A stretch of 59,394 nucleotides of DNA, from contig CACZWU010000010.1 of NCBI GenBank assembly GCA_902784965.1, positions 1-59,394 on the forward strand. Direction: 5' to 3'. The notes beneath the pieces are model-generated. The model did no database searches, was not told the origin of the DNA, and worked only from the letters and a program-made list of their open reading frames with translations. The position numbers and the translations under genes were made by a program. Shown here one piece after another: positions 18,287-26,886 of the stretch. The stretch's first letter is position 1; every line of letters begins with the position of its first letter. The DNA comes from an uncultured Bacteroidia bacterium. Its GTDB lineage: Bacteria; Bacteroidota; Bacteroidia; Bacteroidales; UBA932.

Positions 18287-19069
18287 ATGGCAAATAAAGA
18301 AAGAAAAATCGAAAGGCACCAGCTCCTTTCCTACCTGGCATTCGGCCTGGTGGCGATGTTGCTGGCCTACCTGATCGTTGCCCATACACCGCTCAAACGC
18401 ACGATTCCCGGCTATCCTTCCCGCGAAACCCAGCTGGCCGCCATCGAAAACTACCGCAAGATCGACTCCCTGGAAAAGGTGATCGACCTGTGGGCCTTCC
18501 AGGTGGCCAACATCCAGCGCGTGGTTACGGGCCGCGAGGCGCTGCCGCTCGATTCGATGCGCCTGGCCCGTGTCAATACGGAAGTGGATGCCGAAGACCT
18601 GGCCCGCTACGAAGAGAGTGACTCGTTGCTCCGCGCACAGGTGGAACGGATCGATGCCGAGCAACAGGCCCGGCCCGCTCCCGAGCGCATCGAAGCCCTG
18701 CGCAACGTTCCGTTCAAACGTCCCCTCAAGGGTACGCTGGGCGAAGGATTCCGTCCCGGCGGCAGCCACGCCTTCGTGGAAGTGACCGCCCCCTCCGGGA
18801 CGCCTTTCTGCGCCATCCTCGACGGCATCATCGTCTCGGCCGACTGGAACGAGCGCGAAGGATGCACGCTGTGGATGCAGCACGACGGCGACCTGACCTC
18901 CATCTACCGGCAGGCCGGCAAACTGTCGCGCAGCGTAGGTGAGCAGGTGAAAGCCGGCACCCAGCTCGGTGTGGTCGGAGAGACCGGCGAGCTGTCGAAC
19001 GCCCACATCCTGCTTGAACTCCGCTACAAGAACCAGCCCGTCGACCCGACCCTTTATATCGATTTCTAA
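18287..19069 (+). CDS. Membrane-anchored LytM/M23-like protein, probably non-catalytic
   Basis: A 260-residue protein: N-terminal membrane anchor at about residues 14-34 (SYLAFGLVAMLLAYLIV), a charged helical region that may form a coiled coil (about 45-135), then an M23/LytM domain (GEGFRPGGSHAFVEVTAP, GTPFCAILDGIIVSADW, VKAGTQLGVVGETGE). The zinc motifs are degraded: HxxxD appears as HAFVE, the middle YxH as YRQ, and HxH as HIL. It is therefore likely a structural or regulatory factor such as the EnvC/NlpD type, not a peptidase. Its TAA overlaps the dxr ATG by one base. Confidence 0.82.
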   Translation: MANKERKIERHQLLSYLAFGLVAMLLAYLIVAHTPLKRTIPGYPSRETQLAAIENYRKIDSLEKVIDLWAFQVANIQRVVTGREALPLDSMRLARVNTEVDAEDLARYEESDSLLRAQVERIDAEQQARPAPERIEALRNVPFKRPLKGTLGEGFRPGGSHAFVEVTAPSGTPFCAILDGIIVSADWNEREGCTLWMQHDGDLTSIYRQAGKLSRSVGEQVKAGTQLGVVGETGELSNAHILLELRYKNQPVDPTLYIDF

Positions 19070-20238
19070 TGGAACAAAAACCGAAACGGCACATTGCCAT
19101 CCTCGGCTCCACCGGTTCGATCGGCACCCAGGCCCTCGACGTAATCGGTCAGCACGAAGACCGCTTCCAGGTGGAACTCCTCACCGCCAACAACAACAGC
19201 CGGCTGCTCATCGAGCAGGCCCGCCGTTTCAACCCCGCGAGCGTGGTCATCTGCAACCCGGACCTCTACGACGAAGTGGCCGCTGCCCTCGATCCACTTT
19301 ATATAAAGGTATTTACCGGCATCGACTCCATCTGCGAGCTGCTCAAGGACCCGCAGATCGACATCGTGCTCACCGCGATGGTCGGATTCAGCGGGCTGAA
19401 GCCCACCATCGCCGCCATCGAGGCCGGCAAGGCCATCGCCCTGGCCAATAAGGAAACCCTTGTGGCCGCAGGAGGCCTCGTGATGCCGCTGGCCCGCCAG
19501 CACGGAGCGCCCATCCTCCCGGTCGACTCGGAGCATTCAGCCATCTTCCAGTGCCTGCAGGGCGAACGCGCCCGCCTGGAGAAACTCCTTCTCACCGGAT
19601 CGGGCGGACCTTTCCTCCACAGCACCCGCGAAGAACTGGCCGTCGCCACCCGCGAGCAGGCCCTCAACCACCCCCGCTGGAAGATGGGCGCCAAGGTGAC
19701 CATCGATTCGGCGAGCCTCATGAACAAGGGTCTGGAGCTGATCGAGGCCCGCTGGCTCTTCAACGTAGAGCCGCAGGACATCGAGGTGGTGATCCATCCG
19801 CAGTCCATCATCCATTCGATGGTACAGTTTTCTGACGGTTGCGTGATAGCCCAGCTCAGCCAGCCCGACATGCGGCTGCCCATCCAGTACGCCCTCTCCT
19901 ATCCGGAGCGCATTGACCTGAACACCCTCCGCATCGATTTCGCCGAACTGGCCCAATTGACCTTCGAAAAACCCGATCTCGACCGTTTCCCCTGCCTCGG
20001 CCTGGCTTATGGCGCCCTGGAGAAGGGCGGCAATGCCACCTGCATGATGAACGGGGCCAACGAAGTGGCCGTTGCAGCATTCCTCGAAGGGAAGATCCGC
20101 TTCATCGAGATCCCCGAAATCATCGCGGGAACCATGGCTCGCTGCAACTTTGTGGCAAAACCCGATCTGGAAGCCATTTATAGCACGGATTTTGAAGCGA
20201 AACGCATCGCTTCAGCAATCATCGAAAGAACCGAATAA
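19069..20238 (+). CDS. dxr: 1-deoxy-D-xylulose-5-phosphate reductoisomerase
   Basis: Dxr converts DXP to MEP with NADPH, the first committed step of the MEP isoprenoid pathway. The 389-residue protein shows the NADPH motif ILGSTGSIGTQALDV, the segment NKETLVAAGGLV, the metal-binding region PVDSEHSAIFQCL with Asp and Glu ligands, the substrate-loop segment TGSGGPF, and SASLMNKGLELIEA. The length matches the family. Stop-start overlaps of one base link it to the genes on both sides, so LytM-like, dxr and rseP are probably translated together. Confidence 0.97.
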   Translation: MEQKPKRHIAILGSTGSIGTQALDVIGQHEDRFQVELLTANNNSRLLIEQARRFNPASVVICNPDLYDEVAAALDPLYIKVFTGIDSICELLKDPQIDIVLTAMVGFSGLKPTIAAIEAGKAIALANKETLVAAGGLVMPLARQHGAPILPVDSEHSAIFQCLQGERARLEKLLLTGSGGPFLHSTREELAVATREQALNHPRWKMGAKVTIDSASLMNKGLELIEARWLFNVEPQDIEVVIHPQSIIHSMVQFSDGCVIAQLSQPDMRLPIQYALSYPERIDLNTLRIDFAELAQLTFEKPDLDRFPCLGLAYGALEKGGNATCMMNGANEVAVAAFLEGKIRFIEIPEIIAGTMARCNFVAKPDLEAIYSTDFEAKRIASAIIERTE

Positions 20239-21620
20239 TGGTCATCTTGCTCAAAATCGTCCAGGTGATCCTGGCGCTCTCCCTGCTCATCCTTTTCCAT
20301 GAGCTGGGACATTTTACTTTCGCCAAGCTTTTCAAGACCCGCGTGGAGAAGTTCTATCTTTTCTTCAATCCCAAATTCTCGCTGGTCCGGTTCAAGCGCT
20401 TTGGCGGACGCTGGCACTGCAAATTTCTCTCCCCCAATACGGACCCGGAGTGGGAGGCCCACCCCGACAACACGGAATACGGCATCGGCTGGCTGCCTTT
20501 CGGCGGCTATTGCAAGATTGCCGGCATGATCGACGAGTCGATGGACACCGAGGCGCTGAAACAGCCGCCGCAGCCCTATGAATTCCGCACGAAGCCGGCC
20601 TGGCAGCGCTTTTTCATCATGTTCGGCGGGGTCCTGTTCAACTTCATCCTGGCCATCATCCTCTATGCCGCCATCCTCGGCACCTGGGGCGAAGAATATC
20701 TGCGCAACGACAACGCCGTCTACGGCATCGCCGTGAACGACCTCTCCTACGAGATTGGCTTCCGCGACGGCGACCGCATCCTGGCCTTCGACGGCGAGCC
20801 CATCGAAAACTTCTCCAGTCTCCAGGTCGACCTGGTACGTTCCCAGGCCCGCGAAGCCACCGTCCTGCGCGACGGCGACACCCTCACCGTGTCCATCGAC
20901 CCGGCCTACCTGCCGGCGATGCTCAATACACCGGGAATGTTCGACCTGGCCTTCCCTTTCGTGATCAAGGAGGTGCAGCCCGAATCGCCCAACATCAACG
21001 CCGGACTGGAGCCCGATGACGCCGTGGTGGGAATCGACGGGAAGCCGATGTTCATCGTCCAGCAGGTGCAGAAGGAACTGGGCCGACACCGCGGCGGACA
21101 GATCTCCGCGGCCATCCGGCGCGCTGGGACCGAGTTGGAAATCCCCCTGCAGGTCGATACTGCGGGGCACATCGGCGTGATGCTCGATACCGACATGTCC
21201 AAGTATTTCGACGTGACGACACGCGAATACAGTTTCTTCCCCGCCATAGCGGCCGGTGCCCGGAAGACCTGGACCACCATCAAGGGTTACGTCCAGGAAC
21301 TCGGACTGATCTTCTCACCCAAAACCCAGGCTTACAAGTCGGTGGGCAGTTTCATCGCCATCGGGCGCATCTTCCCCGACACCTGGGACTGGTACCGCTT
21401 CTGGTCGCTCTGCGCCCTGCTCTCCATCATGCTGGGCGTGATGAACCTTCTGCCGATCCCGGCGCTCGACGGCGGTCACATCCTCTTCCTGATTTTCGAG
21501 ATGCTGACCGGACGCAAACCCTCCGACAAGTTCATGACCGTGGCCGAATGGATAGGAATGGCCTTGTTATTGCTGCTGATGGTGCTGGCATTCGGCAACG
21601 ACATCCGCAGCCTGTTTTAA
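20238..21620 (+). CDS. rseP: Site-2 intramembrane metalloprotease RseP
   Basis: Cleaves membrane-bound regulatory proteins (anti-sigma factors) and signal-peptide remnants inside the inner membrane. The 460-residue protein has FHELGHF (His21, Glu22, His25) in the first membrane helix, two PDZ-like regions (about 170-240 and 245-320), and the second catalytic segment LPIPALDGGH in the third helix. Long conserved insertions after the first helix (WHCKFLSPNTDPEW) are typical of Bacteroidota forms. The ATG overlaps the dxr stop by one base. Confidence 0.95.
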   Translation: MVILLKIVQVILALSLLILFHELGHFTFAKLFKTRVEKFYLFFNPKFSLVRFKRFGGRWHCKFLSPNTDPEWEAHPDNTEYGIGWLPFGGYCKIAGMIDESMDTEALKQPPQPYEFRTKPAWQRFFIMFGGVLFNFILAIILYAAILGTWGEEYLRNDNAVYGIAVNDLSYEIGFRDGDRILAFDGEPIENFSSLQVDLVRSQAREATVLRDGDTLTVSIDPAYLPAMLNTPGMFDLAFPFVIKEVQPESPNINAGLEPDDAVVGIDGKPMFIVQQVQKELGRHRGGQISAAIRRAGTELEIPLQVDTAGHIGVMLDTDMSKYFDVTTREYSFFPAIAAGARKTWTTIKGYVQELGLIFSPKTQAYKSVGSFIAIGRIFPDTWDWYRFWSLCALLSIMLGVMNLLPIPALDGGHILFLIFEMLTGRKPSDKFMTVAEWIGMALLLLLMVLAFGNDIRSLF

Positions 21621-21642
21621 GAAAACCTTCAAAATACGTCAT

Positions 21643-22629
21643 ATGAAAACCCATCGCATCCTTCTGGCCGCCCTGCTGCCCTGCCTGTTGCTCGCACTCG
21701 GCGCCTGCTCGAAAGAGAAGAAGCCGGCGATCCTGCCCTCGATCAGCGGAAAGGCCGGCGAGGTGGAGATCGTTTCTTCCAAAGCACTCTGGGAATCGGA
21801 GGTGGGCAGTGCCATCCGCACCGTCCTGCAGGCCGAATATCCCTATACGCCCCAGAAAGAGTCGAAATACCGCATCTACAACGTTCCCCCGGAGGGTTTC
21901 GTCAACGTATTCCGGCTGCACCGCAATATCTTTTACGTACACATCGCCGACACCTGCAAAAAGAAATTCGCCATCAGCAAGGACATCTGGGCCGCACCGC
22001 AGACCATGGTGACCATCTACGCCCCCGACGAAACTTCGGCCGCCGAGATGATTCTCGCCTACGACGAGAAGATCTGCGAGGCCTTCGAAGACGCCGAGCG
22101 CGAGCGCGTGATCTACAACGCCCGCAAGTTCGAGAATGCGGCGCTGGCTGACATGGTCCGCAGCATGTTTGGCGGAAGCCCCTGGTTCCCGTCGTCCTAT
22201 ACCCTGAAGAAAAAGACCGACGACTTCGTGTGGATCTCCTATGAGACCACCTACACCACCCAGGGCATCTTCATCTACAAGTTCCCCTACACCGGTCCGG
22301 AGCAGTTCACCCTCGAAGCTTTGGTGGCCAAGCGCAACGAAGTGATGAAGGAAAACGTGCCCGCATCGCTGGAAGGCAGCTACATGATCACCAATCCCGT
22401 GATCGAGCCGGGTTACTACCATAAGAATTACAAGGGACGCGACTTCGTCGAGATCCGCTCGCTGTGGGAAACCCAGAACGACTACATGGGCGGTCCCTTT
22501 ATCAGCGACGCCTTCCAGAGCCTCGACGGCAAGGATGTGATCGTGATCGAAGGTTTCGTCTACGCGCCCAAATACGACAAGCGCGATTACCTGCGCCAGG
22601 TCGAAGCCATCATCTACTCGTGGCATTAA
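21643..22629 (+). CDS. DUF4837 family lipoprotein
   Basis: A 328-residue lipoprotein (lipobox LALGAC, Cys23) of a family found in Bacteroidota next to dxr and rseP. Visible features include GKAGEVEIVSSKALWESEVG, a central LHRNIFYVHI segment and a Tyr-rich C-terminal half (FIYKFPYTGPEQF, GPFISDAFQSLDG). No catalytic motif is apparent and its role is unknown. The position 22 bp after rseP suggests envelope function under the same transcript. Confidence 0.85.
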   Translation: MKTHRILLAALLPCLLLALGACSKEKKPAILPSISGKAGEVEIVSSKALWESEVGSAIRTVLQAEYPYTPQKESKYRIYNVPPEGFVNVFRLHRNIFYVHIADTCKKKFAISKDIWAAPQTMVTIYAPDETSAAEMILAYDEKICEAFEDAERERVIYNARKFENAALADMVRSMFGGSPWFPSSYTLKKKTDDFVWISYETTYTTQGIFIYKFPYTGPEQFTLEALVAKRNEVMKENVPASLEGSYMITNPVIEPGYYHKNYKGRDFVEIRSLWETQNDYMGGPFISDAFQSLDGKDVIVIEGFVYAPKYDKRDYLRQVEAIIYSWH

Positions 22630-22660
22630 TGGAACGGCCGGAGCAAAAAGAAAGAAAAAA

Positions 22661-22691
22661 TTTGTAATCGAAAAAAGTTTTTCTATCTTTG
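22661..22691 (+). promoter_or_regulatory. Promoter for tRNA-Glu and probably rpsT
   Basis: TTTG at 22661-22664, 19 bp, then TATCTTTG at 22684-22691, a full consensus. The tRNA begins 30 bp downstream, and no separate promoter appears before rpsT. Confidence 0.7.
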
Positions 22692-22720
22692 CGGTCCCAT
22701 TCTGACGAGTGTGGCCTAGT

Positions 22721-22795
22721 GGCGGGTTCGTCTATCGGCTAGGACGAGAGATTTTCATTCTCTAAAGAGGAGTTCGACTCTCCTACCCGCTACCA
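22721..22795 (+). tRNA. tRNA-Glu (UUC)
   Basis: A 75-base cloverleaf with encoded CCA. The acceptor stem pairs GGCGGGT with ACCCGCT, the anticodon stem is AGAGA with TCTCT around TTTTCAT (anticodon TTC), and the T arm contains GTTCGACTC. It is followed after 21 bp by rpsT. Confidence 0.95.
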
Positions 22796-22816
22796 AAAAA
22801 TATAAAAAATCAAGTA

Positions 22817-23071
22817 ATGGCAAACCACGCATCAGCAGACAAGCGTTATCGCCAAAGCGAGAAACGCAGAGTGCATAACAAATACTATGCACGTACAACC
22901 CGTAACGCCATCAAGGCGATCCGCAATACCACCGACAAAGCAGCAGCCGAGGCTTCCATGCCGAAGGTGTTCGCAATGATTGACAAGCTCGCAAAGATCA
23001 ACGTCATCCACAAGAACAAAGCAGCCAACCTGAAGAGCGGCATCGCCGTTTATGTGAACAAGCTCGCATAA
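22817..23071 (+). CDS. rpsT: 30S ribosomal protein S20
   Basis: S20 is a helical primary binder of 16S rRNA. The 84-residue basic protein begins [20 protein letters not shown] and ends [14 protein letters not shown], as in the family. It lies 21 bp after tRNA-Glu with an A-rich spacer and no promoter of its own, so its mRNA is probably released by tRNA 3' processing. A strong terminator follows. Confidence 0.95.
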   Translation: MANHASADKRYRQSEKRRVHNKYYARTTRNAIKAIRNTTDKAAAEASMPKVFAMIDKLAKINVIHKNKAANLKSGIAVYVNKLA

Positions 23072-23102
23072 ATTGCTTTTTTGCGGCCAAGAAATGAAAA
23101 AG

Positions 23103-23131
23103 CTTTCCGATATTTGTCGGAAAGTTTTTTT
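23103..23131 (+). terminator. Intrinsic terminator after rpsT
   Basis: CTTTCCGA (23103-23110), loop TATTTG, TCGGAAAG (23117-23124), then a run of T. The stem is a perfect 8 bp, preceded by A residues. Confidence 0.85.
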
Positions 23132-23145
23132 ATATCCTGACGCAT

Positions 23146-23841
23146 ATGAAACCAAGCAGCATCAAAACTTGGAGTGAGGAAGAGCGACCGCGGGAGAAGC
23201 TGATGCTACAAGGCCCCTCTTTCCTGACCGACACCGAACTCCTGGCCATCCTCATCGGCTCGGGCACCCGCAGCCAGACCGCCGTCGACCTGGCCCGCAA
23301 CCTGCTTGCCGCCGTGGGCGGCCGCCTCGACGCCCTCTCCCGGATGGAGAGCCGGCAACTGACCCTGACCGATGGCATCGGCCCCGCCAAGGCCACCACC
23401 ATCCTGGCCACCTTCGAACTGGCCCGCCGTCTGGCCGCCGAGATTCCCGAAGAAGACTTCACCATCCGCAGTTCCGAAACCGTGGCGCGGATGATGGCGC
23501 CCCACCTCCGCGACTTGCCCTATGAAGAATGCTGGAGCCTCTACCTCAACCGGGCCCGCAAATTCATCGGCAAGGAGAAGGTGAGCCTGGGCGGCGTGGG
23601 GTCGACCATCATCGACATCAAGATCATCGTCAAGAAAGCCGTGGAGCGCCTGGCCAGCGGGCTCATCCTGGTTCATAACCACCCTTCGGGCAATCCCAGC
23701 CCAGGCGAGCAGGACCGCGTCCAGACCGAAGCCCTCAAGAAAGCCGTCGCCGTCTTCGACATCGAACTCCTCGACCATGTGATCATCGGCAAGAAGAAAT
23801 ATTTCAGTTTTTCCGACGAAGCCCTGTCAACTCTTTCCTGA
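23146..23841 (+). CDS. radC: RadC-family JAB1/MPN domain protein
   Basis: A 231-residue RadC homologue: an N-terminal helix-hairpin-helix region (ELLAILIGSGTRSQTAVDLA, TDGIGPAKATTILATFELA) and a C-terminal metalloprotease-like JAMM domain with HNHPSGNPSPGEQD. Early claims of a DNA repair role have not held up, and the biochemical function is uncertain. It starts 14 bp after the rpsT terminator and converges with the OmpA gene. Confidence 0.92.
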   Translation: MKPSSIKTWSEEERPREKLMLQGPSFLTDTELLAILIGSGTRSQTAVDLARNLLAAVGGRLDALSRMESRQLTLTDGIGPAKATTILATFELARRLAAEIPEEDFTIRSSETVARMMAPHLRDLPYEECWSLYLNRARKFIGKEKVSLGGVGSTIIDIKIIVKKAVERLASGLILVHNHPSGNPSPGEQDRVQTEALKKAVAVFDIELLDHVIIGKKKYFSFSDEALSTLS

Positions 23842-23856
23842 CGATCGGGCCTGCGC

Positions 23857-25371
23857 TCAGCGCTTGACAAATTCGACGCGGCGGTTCTTGGCGCGGCCTT
23901 CGTCGGTTCCGTTGTCGGCGATGGGCTCGCTGGAACCCTTGCCGACAGCCGTCAGGCGGGAGGCGTCGATACCGAATTCGACCAGACGGGCGACGATGGC
24001 ATCGGCACGCTGCTGGCTGAGTCTGTCGTTCACGGCGGCGGAACCCGTATTGTCGCAATGGCCCTGTACCTCGAAGTTGATCGATGGATCCTGCTCCATA
24101 ATGCCTTTGATGCGGTTGATCTCGACATCGGCCTCGGGTTTGAGCGTCGCCTTTCCTACGTCAAAGGTGATGGCATAGGTTACGATCTTCCCGCTGTTCA
24201 TCAGGCGCTCGTAGAGCGGAACGGCACCCCTGGCCAAGCGGACGTTGGAGATGGTAGAATATTTGTACGCACCCTGATGGGACAGTTCGAACCAGGTAGG
24301 CACCGCCATATTCGGAATATTGGCCACGCGGCTTCCGTTGACGTAGATTTTGTAGGCCCGTTTGTTGAATGAGATGGCGAAATGATTCCAGTCGCCCAGC
24401 TTCAGGAACGATTTGCTCTCATTGGAACCGTCGTGTTCGACGGAAAGATCTTTCTCTCCATACACCCAATTGCCGCTTGAGGGGTTCATCGCGGACCAAC
24501 TGACATTGGAACCTCCATCACCGGTACGCCACCAAAAATGGAATTGACCGACGTCCGTATTCAGCGGCTGGGAAAACAGCGTGATATAAATGTTTTCTTC
24601 TCCGACATCACTATCCCCCAGTTCGTTTTTCCCGTTGATGAACGAGTCGAACTCGAGCGTGAAGACATCGGGGAGAAAATTCTTCGGATCTTCCATCAAG
24701 GGCTTGATCAAGCCCCGGCCATCATCGGTAAAACCGATGCACTTGCGGCCGGCTATCGAAACGATTTCGGCATAGCCGTCAAGCAGGTCCCAGCGGCTCG
24801 GAAACTCGCCAAGCTGCTCGGTGGCGAAATCATCCTCGAAAAAGATCTCGTCGCCGGGCACGAAGTCGCTCTTGGCATAAGCCGTTTCGGTGGGCTTGAC
24901 CTTTTGCGCAGCAACTCCGCCCTCCGGTCTTTTCGCACCGCATTCCTCGCAGAACTTGCCGGTATTGCCTGCGTGGCCGCACTCGGGGCAGGTCCAGGTG
25001 CCGTCGTCTTTCTCGGGTTTCTTGGCACCGCACTCTTCGCAGAACTTGCCGGTGTTGCCCTCGTGACCGCACTCGGGGCAGGTCCAGGTACCGTCGTCCT
25101 GGCCCAGACCCTGACTCTGGCGTTTGATTTCCTCGGCCCGTGCCATATTCTCCTCACGGAGACGCTCTTCATCCTGCTTGCTCACTTTCTTGTTGTTCTT
25201 ACCCATATTGCCGTTCAAGGCATTGTTGACGCCTTTATCAACCTTGTTGCCAATGTTGTTTTCGATGGCGTTCTTGGCCCGGTTCTTCAGGCGGTTGAGC
25301 ATATCACTCTGTGCAGAGGCACCACCACAGAACAGCAGCAGCGCCGTTACCAGTAAGACAAACTTTTTCAT
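23857..25371 (-). CDS. Exported OmpA-domain protein with two zinc-ribbon repeats
   Basis: A 504-residue exported protein. Order: signal peptide (FVLLVTALLLFCGGASA, cut near residue 21), a helical Asn/Lys-rich part to about residue 90, two almost identical 30-residue units with CPECGH...CEECGA (Cys98, 101, 111, 114 and Cys128, 131, 141, 144), a LamG/concanavalin-like domain (about 170-370), and a C-terminal OmpA peptidoglycan-binding domain (GHCDNTGSAAVNDRLSQQRA). Four-Cys ribbons are unusual outside the cytosol. The protein likely links peptidoglycan to an outer-membrane or surface structure; ligand and metal are unknown. A TAnnTTTG box lies 20 nt upstream. Confidence 0.85.
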   Translation of the reverse strand: MKKFVLLVTALLLFCGGASAQSDMLNRLKNRAKNAIENNIGNKVDKGVNNALNGNMGKNNKKVSKQDEERLREENMARAEEIKRQSQGLGQDDGTWTCPECGHEGNTGKFCEECGAKKPEKDDGTWTCPECGHAGNTGKFCEECGAKRPEGGVAAQKVKPTETAYAKSDFVPGDEIFFEDDFATEQLGEFPSRWDLLDGYAEIVSIAGRKCIGFTDDGRGLIKPLMEDPKNFLPDVFTLEFDSFINGKNELGDSDVGEENIYITLFSQPLNTDVGQFHFWWRTGDGGSNVSWSAMNPSSGNWVYGEKDLSVEHDGSNESKSFLKLGDWNHFAISFNKRAYKIYVNGSRVANIPNMAVPTWFELSHQGAYKYSTISNVRLARGAVPLYERLMNSGKIVTYAITFDVGKATLKPEADVEINRIKGIMEQDPSINFEVQGHCDNTGSAAVNDRLSQQRADAIVARLVEFGIDASRLTAVGKGSSEPIADNGTDEGRAKNRRVEFVKR

Positions 25372-25391
25372 ATCAGCGTGTTTTATCTATG

Positions 25392-25399
25392 CAAATCTA
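25392..25399 (-). promoter_or_regulatory. Promoter box of the OmpA-domain gene
   Basis: The minus strand reads TAGATTTG, a TAnnTTTG match 20 nt before the ATG. The rest of the gap (25400-25456) holds a GC-rich CCGG-flanked inverted repeat followed by a short T-rich stretch on the minus strand, possibly a weak terminator of the upstream gene. Confidence 0.5.
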
Positions 25400-25456
25400 C
25401 TCAAAGACATTGAAATAAGCAAGAGAAACCGGCCCCCGCCCGGGATACCGGAAGGG

Positions 25457-26851
25457 CTAAAGCCCCATTTCCGCAGCCTTCTGCTCCATAAGGGAGTAGG
25501 CAGCGTCGAAGTCGTTGGGGATGACGCCGTCGAGGATGGCTTCCTTGACCGCCTCCTTGATGATGCCGATCTCCCGGCAGGGCGGCAGGTGGTATTTCTC
25601 CATGATGAGCTCACCCGTGATGGGATTCTTGAAGTTGCGCACTGCATCCTTGGCTTCGACCTCCTCCAGTTTCTGGCGGACGTGTTCGTACTGCTGCTTG
25701 TAACGCTCCACTTTCTGTTCGTTGGCCGAGGTGATGTCGGCCTTGCAGAGGAGCATCAGGTCGTCGATGTCGTCGCCCGCTTCGAAAAGGAGCCGGCGGA
25801 CGGCCGAATCCGTGACTTCGTCGGTAACCAGGGCCACGGGACGCATGTGCAGGCCCACCAGTTTCTGGACGTACTTCATGTCTTCGGTCTGCGACATCTT
25901 CAACTTGTTGAAGACGCCCTTGACCATCTTCGATCCCACATACTCGTGTCCATGGAAGGTCCAGCCGATGCCGGGCTCCCAGCGCTTGGTGGGCGCCTTT
26001 CCGATGTCGTGGAGCAGCGCGGCCCAGCGGAGCCAGACATTGTCGCTGATCGCGGCCACGTTGTCGAGCACCTGGAGGGAGTGCTTGAAATTGTCTTTGT
26101 GCGCCCGCCCGGAAACGGTCTCCACGCCTTTCAGGTCGGCCAGAGCCGGTAGCACGTAGGGCAGGAGTTCGCATTCGTCGAGCAGGTAGAAACCCACGGA
26201 AGGCTTGGGTGCCTTCATCATCTTGTTGAGTTCGTCGGCAATGCGCTCGGCCGAGAGAATCTCGAGCCGGGCCTTGTTGCGGCGCATCGATTCGATGGAT
26301 TCGGGGACGATGGTGAAACCCAGTTGTGTGGCGAAGCGGATGCCACGCAGCATCCGGAGCGGATCGTCGCTGTATGTGGTGTCGGGGTCAAGCGGGGTCC
26401 GGATCAGGCCTGCATTGAGGTCGCGGATGCCCCCGAAGGGATCGACGAGCGCCCCGTAGTCATCGTGCTGCAGGCTGAAAGCCATGGCATTGATGGTAAA
26501 GTCGCGGCGCTGCTGGTCCTCCTCCAGGGTACCGTCTTCCACAATGGGTTTGCGGGAGGATGCACGGTACGACTCCCGGCGCGCTCCCACGAACTCCACT
26601 TCCATGTCCCGGTAATGGAGCATCGCCGTGCCGAAGTTCTTGAACACGGAGACTTTCACGTGGAGTTTTTCCGCCACAGCCTCGGCCAGGGCGATGCCGC
26701 TGCCCTCCACTACGATGTCGATGTCGTTGTTGGGACGCTGCAGGAAGAAATCACGCACGTAGCCGCCGATGACGAAGGCACGCACGCCCAGCTCGCGGGC
26801 TGACTGCGAGACGATGTCGAAGATTTTTCCTTTCAATGCCTGGGCAAACAT
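25457..26851 (-). CDS. tRNA nucleotidyltransferase / poly(A) polymerase family protein with HD domain
   Basis: A 464-residue class II nucleotidyltransferase that most likely adds or repairs tRNA CCA ends. The head has FVIGGYVRDFFLQR, the metal pair in NDIDIVVEG, and RRDFTINAMAF; the neck has DPLRMLRGIRFA. An HD phosphohydrolase-like domain follows (WLRWAALLHDIGKAPTKRW). CCA-adding and poly(A) polymerase activities cannot be separated by motif alone, although a single copy in this lineage would favour CCA addition. The start is 35 bp from the divergent holA start. Confidence 0.9.
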   Translation of the reverse strand: MFAQALKGKIFDIVSQSARELGVRAFVIGGYVRDFFLQRPNNDIDIVVEGSGIALAEAVAEKLHVKVSVFKNFGTAMLHYRDMEVEFVGARRESYRASSRKPIVEDGTLEEDQQRRDFTINAMAFSLQHDDYGALVDPFGGIRDLNAGLIRTPLDPDTTYSDDPLRMLRGIRFATQLGFTIVPESIESMRRNKARLEILSAERIADELNKMMKAPKPSVGFYLLDECELLPYVLPALADLKGVETVSGRAHKDNFKHSLQVLDNVAAISDNVWLRWAALLHDIGKAPTKRWEPGIGWTFHGHEYVGSKMVKGVFNKLKMSQTEDMKYVQKLVGLHMRPVALVTDEVTDSAVRRLLFEAGDDIDDLMLLCKADITSANEQKVERYKQQYEHVRQKLEEVEAKDAVRNFKNPITGELIMEKYHLPPCREIGIIKEAVKEAILDGVIPNDFDAAYSLMEQKAAEMGL

Positions 26852-26855
26852 ATGG

Positions 26856-26880
26856 CAAAGATAAGAATTTTGTATCTTTG
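26856..26880. promoter_or_regulatory. Interlocked divergent promoters of the CCA enzyme and holA
   Basis: Two TATCTTTG boxes face away from each other: 26863-26856 on the minus strand, 4 nt before the CCA-enzyme ATG, and 26873-26880 on the plus strand, 6 nt before the holA ATG. Only 9 bp separate the boxes, so each promoter's upstream element must lie over the other gene's first codons. No good -33 match is visible on either side. Confidence 0.6.
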
Positions 26881-26886
26881 TTGTCT

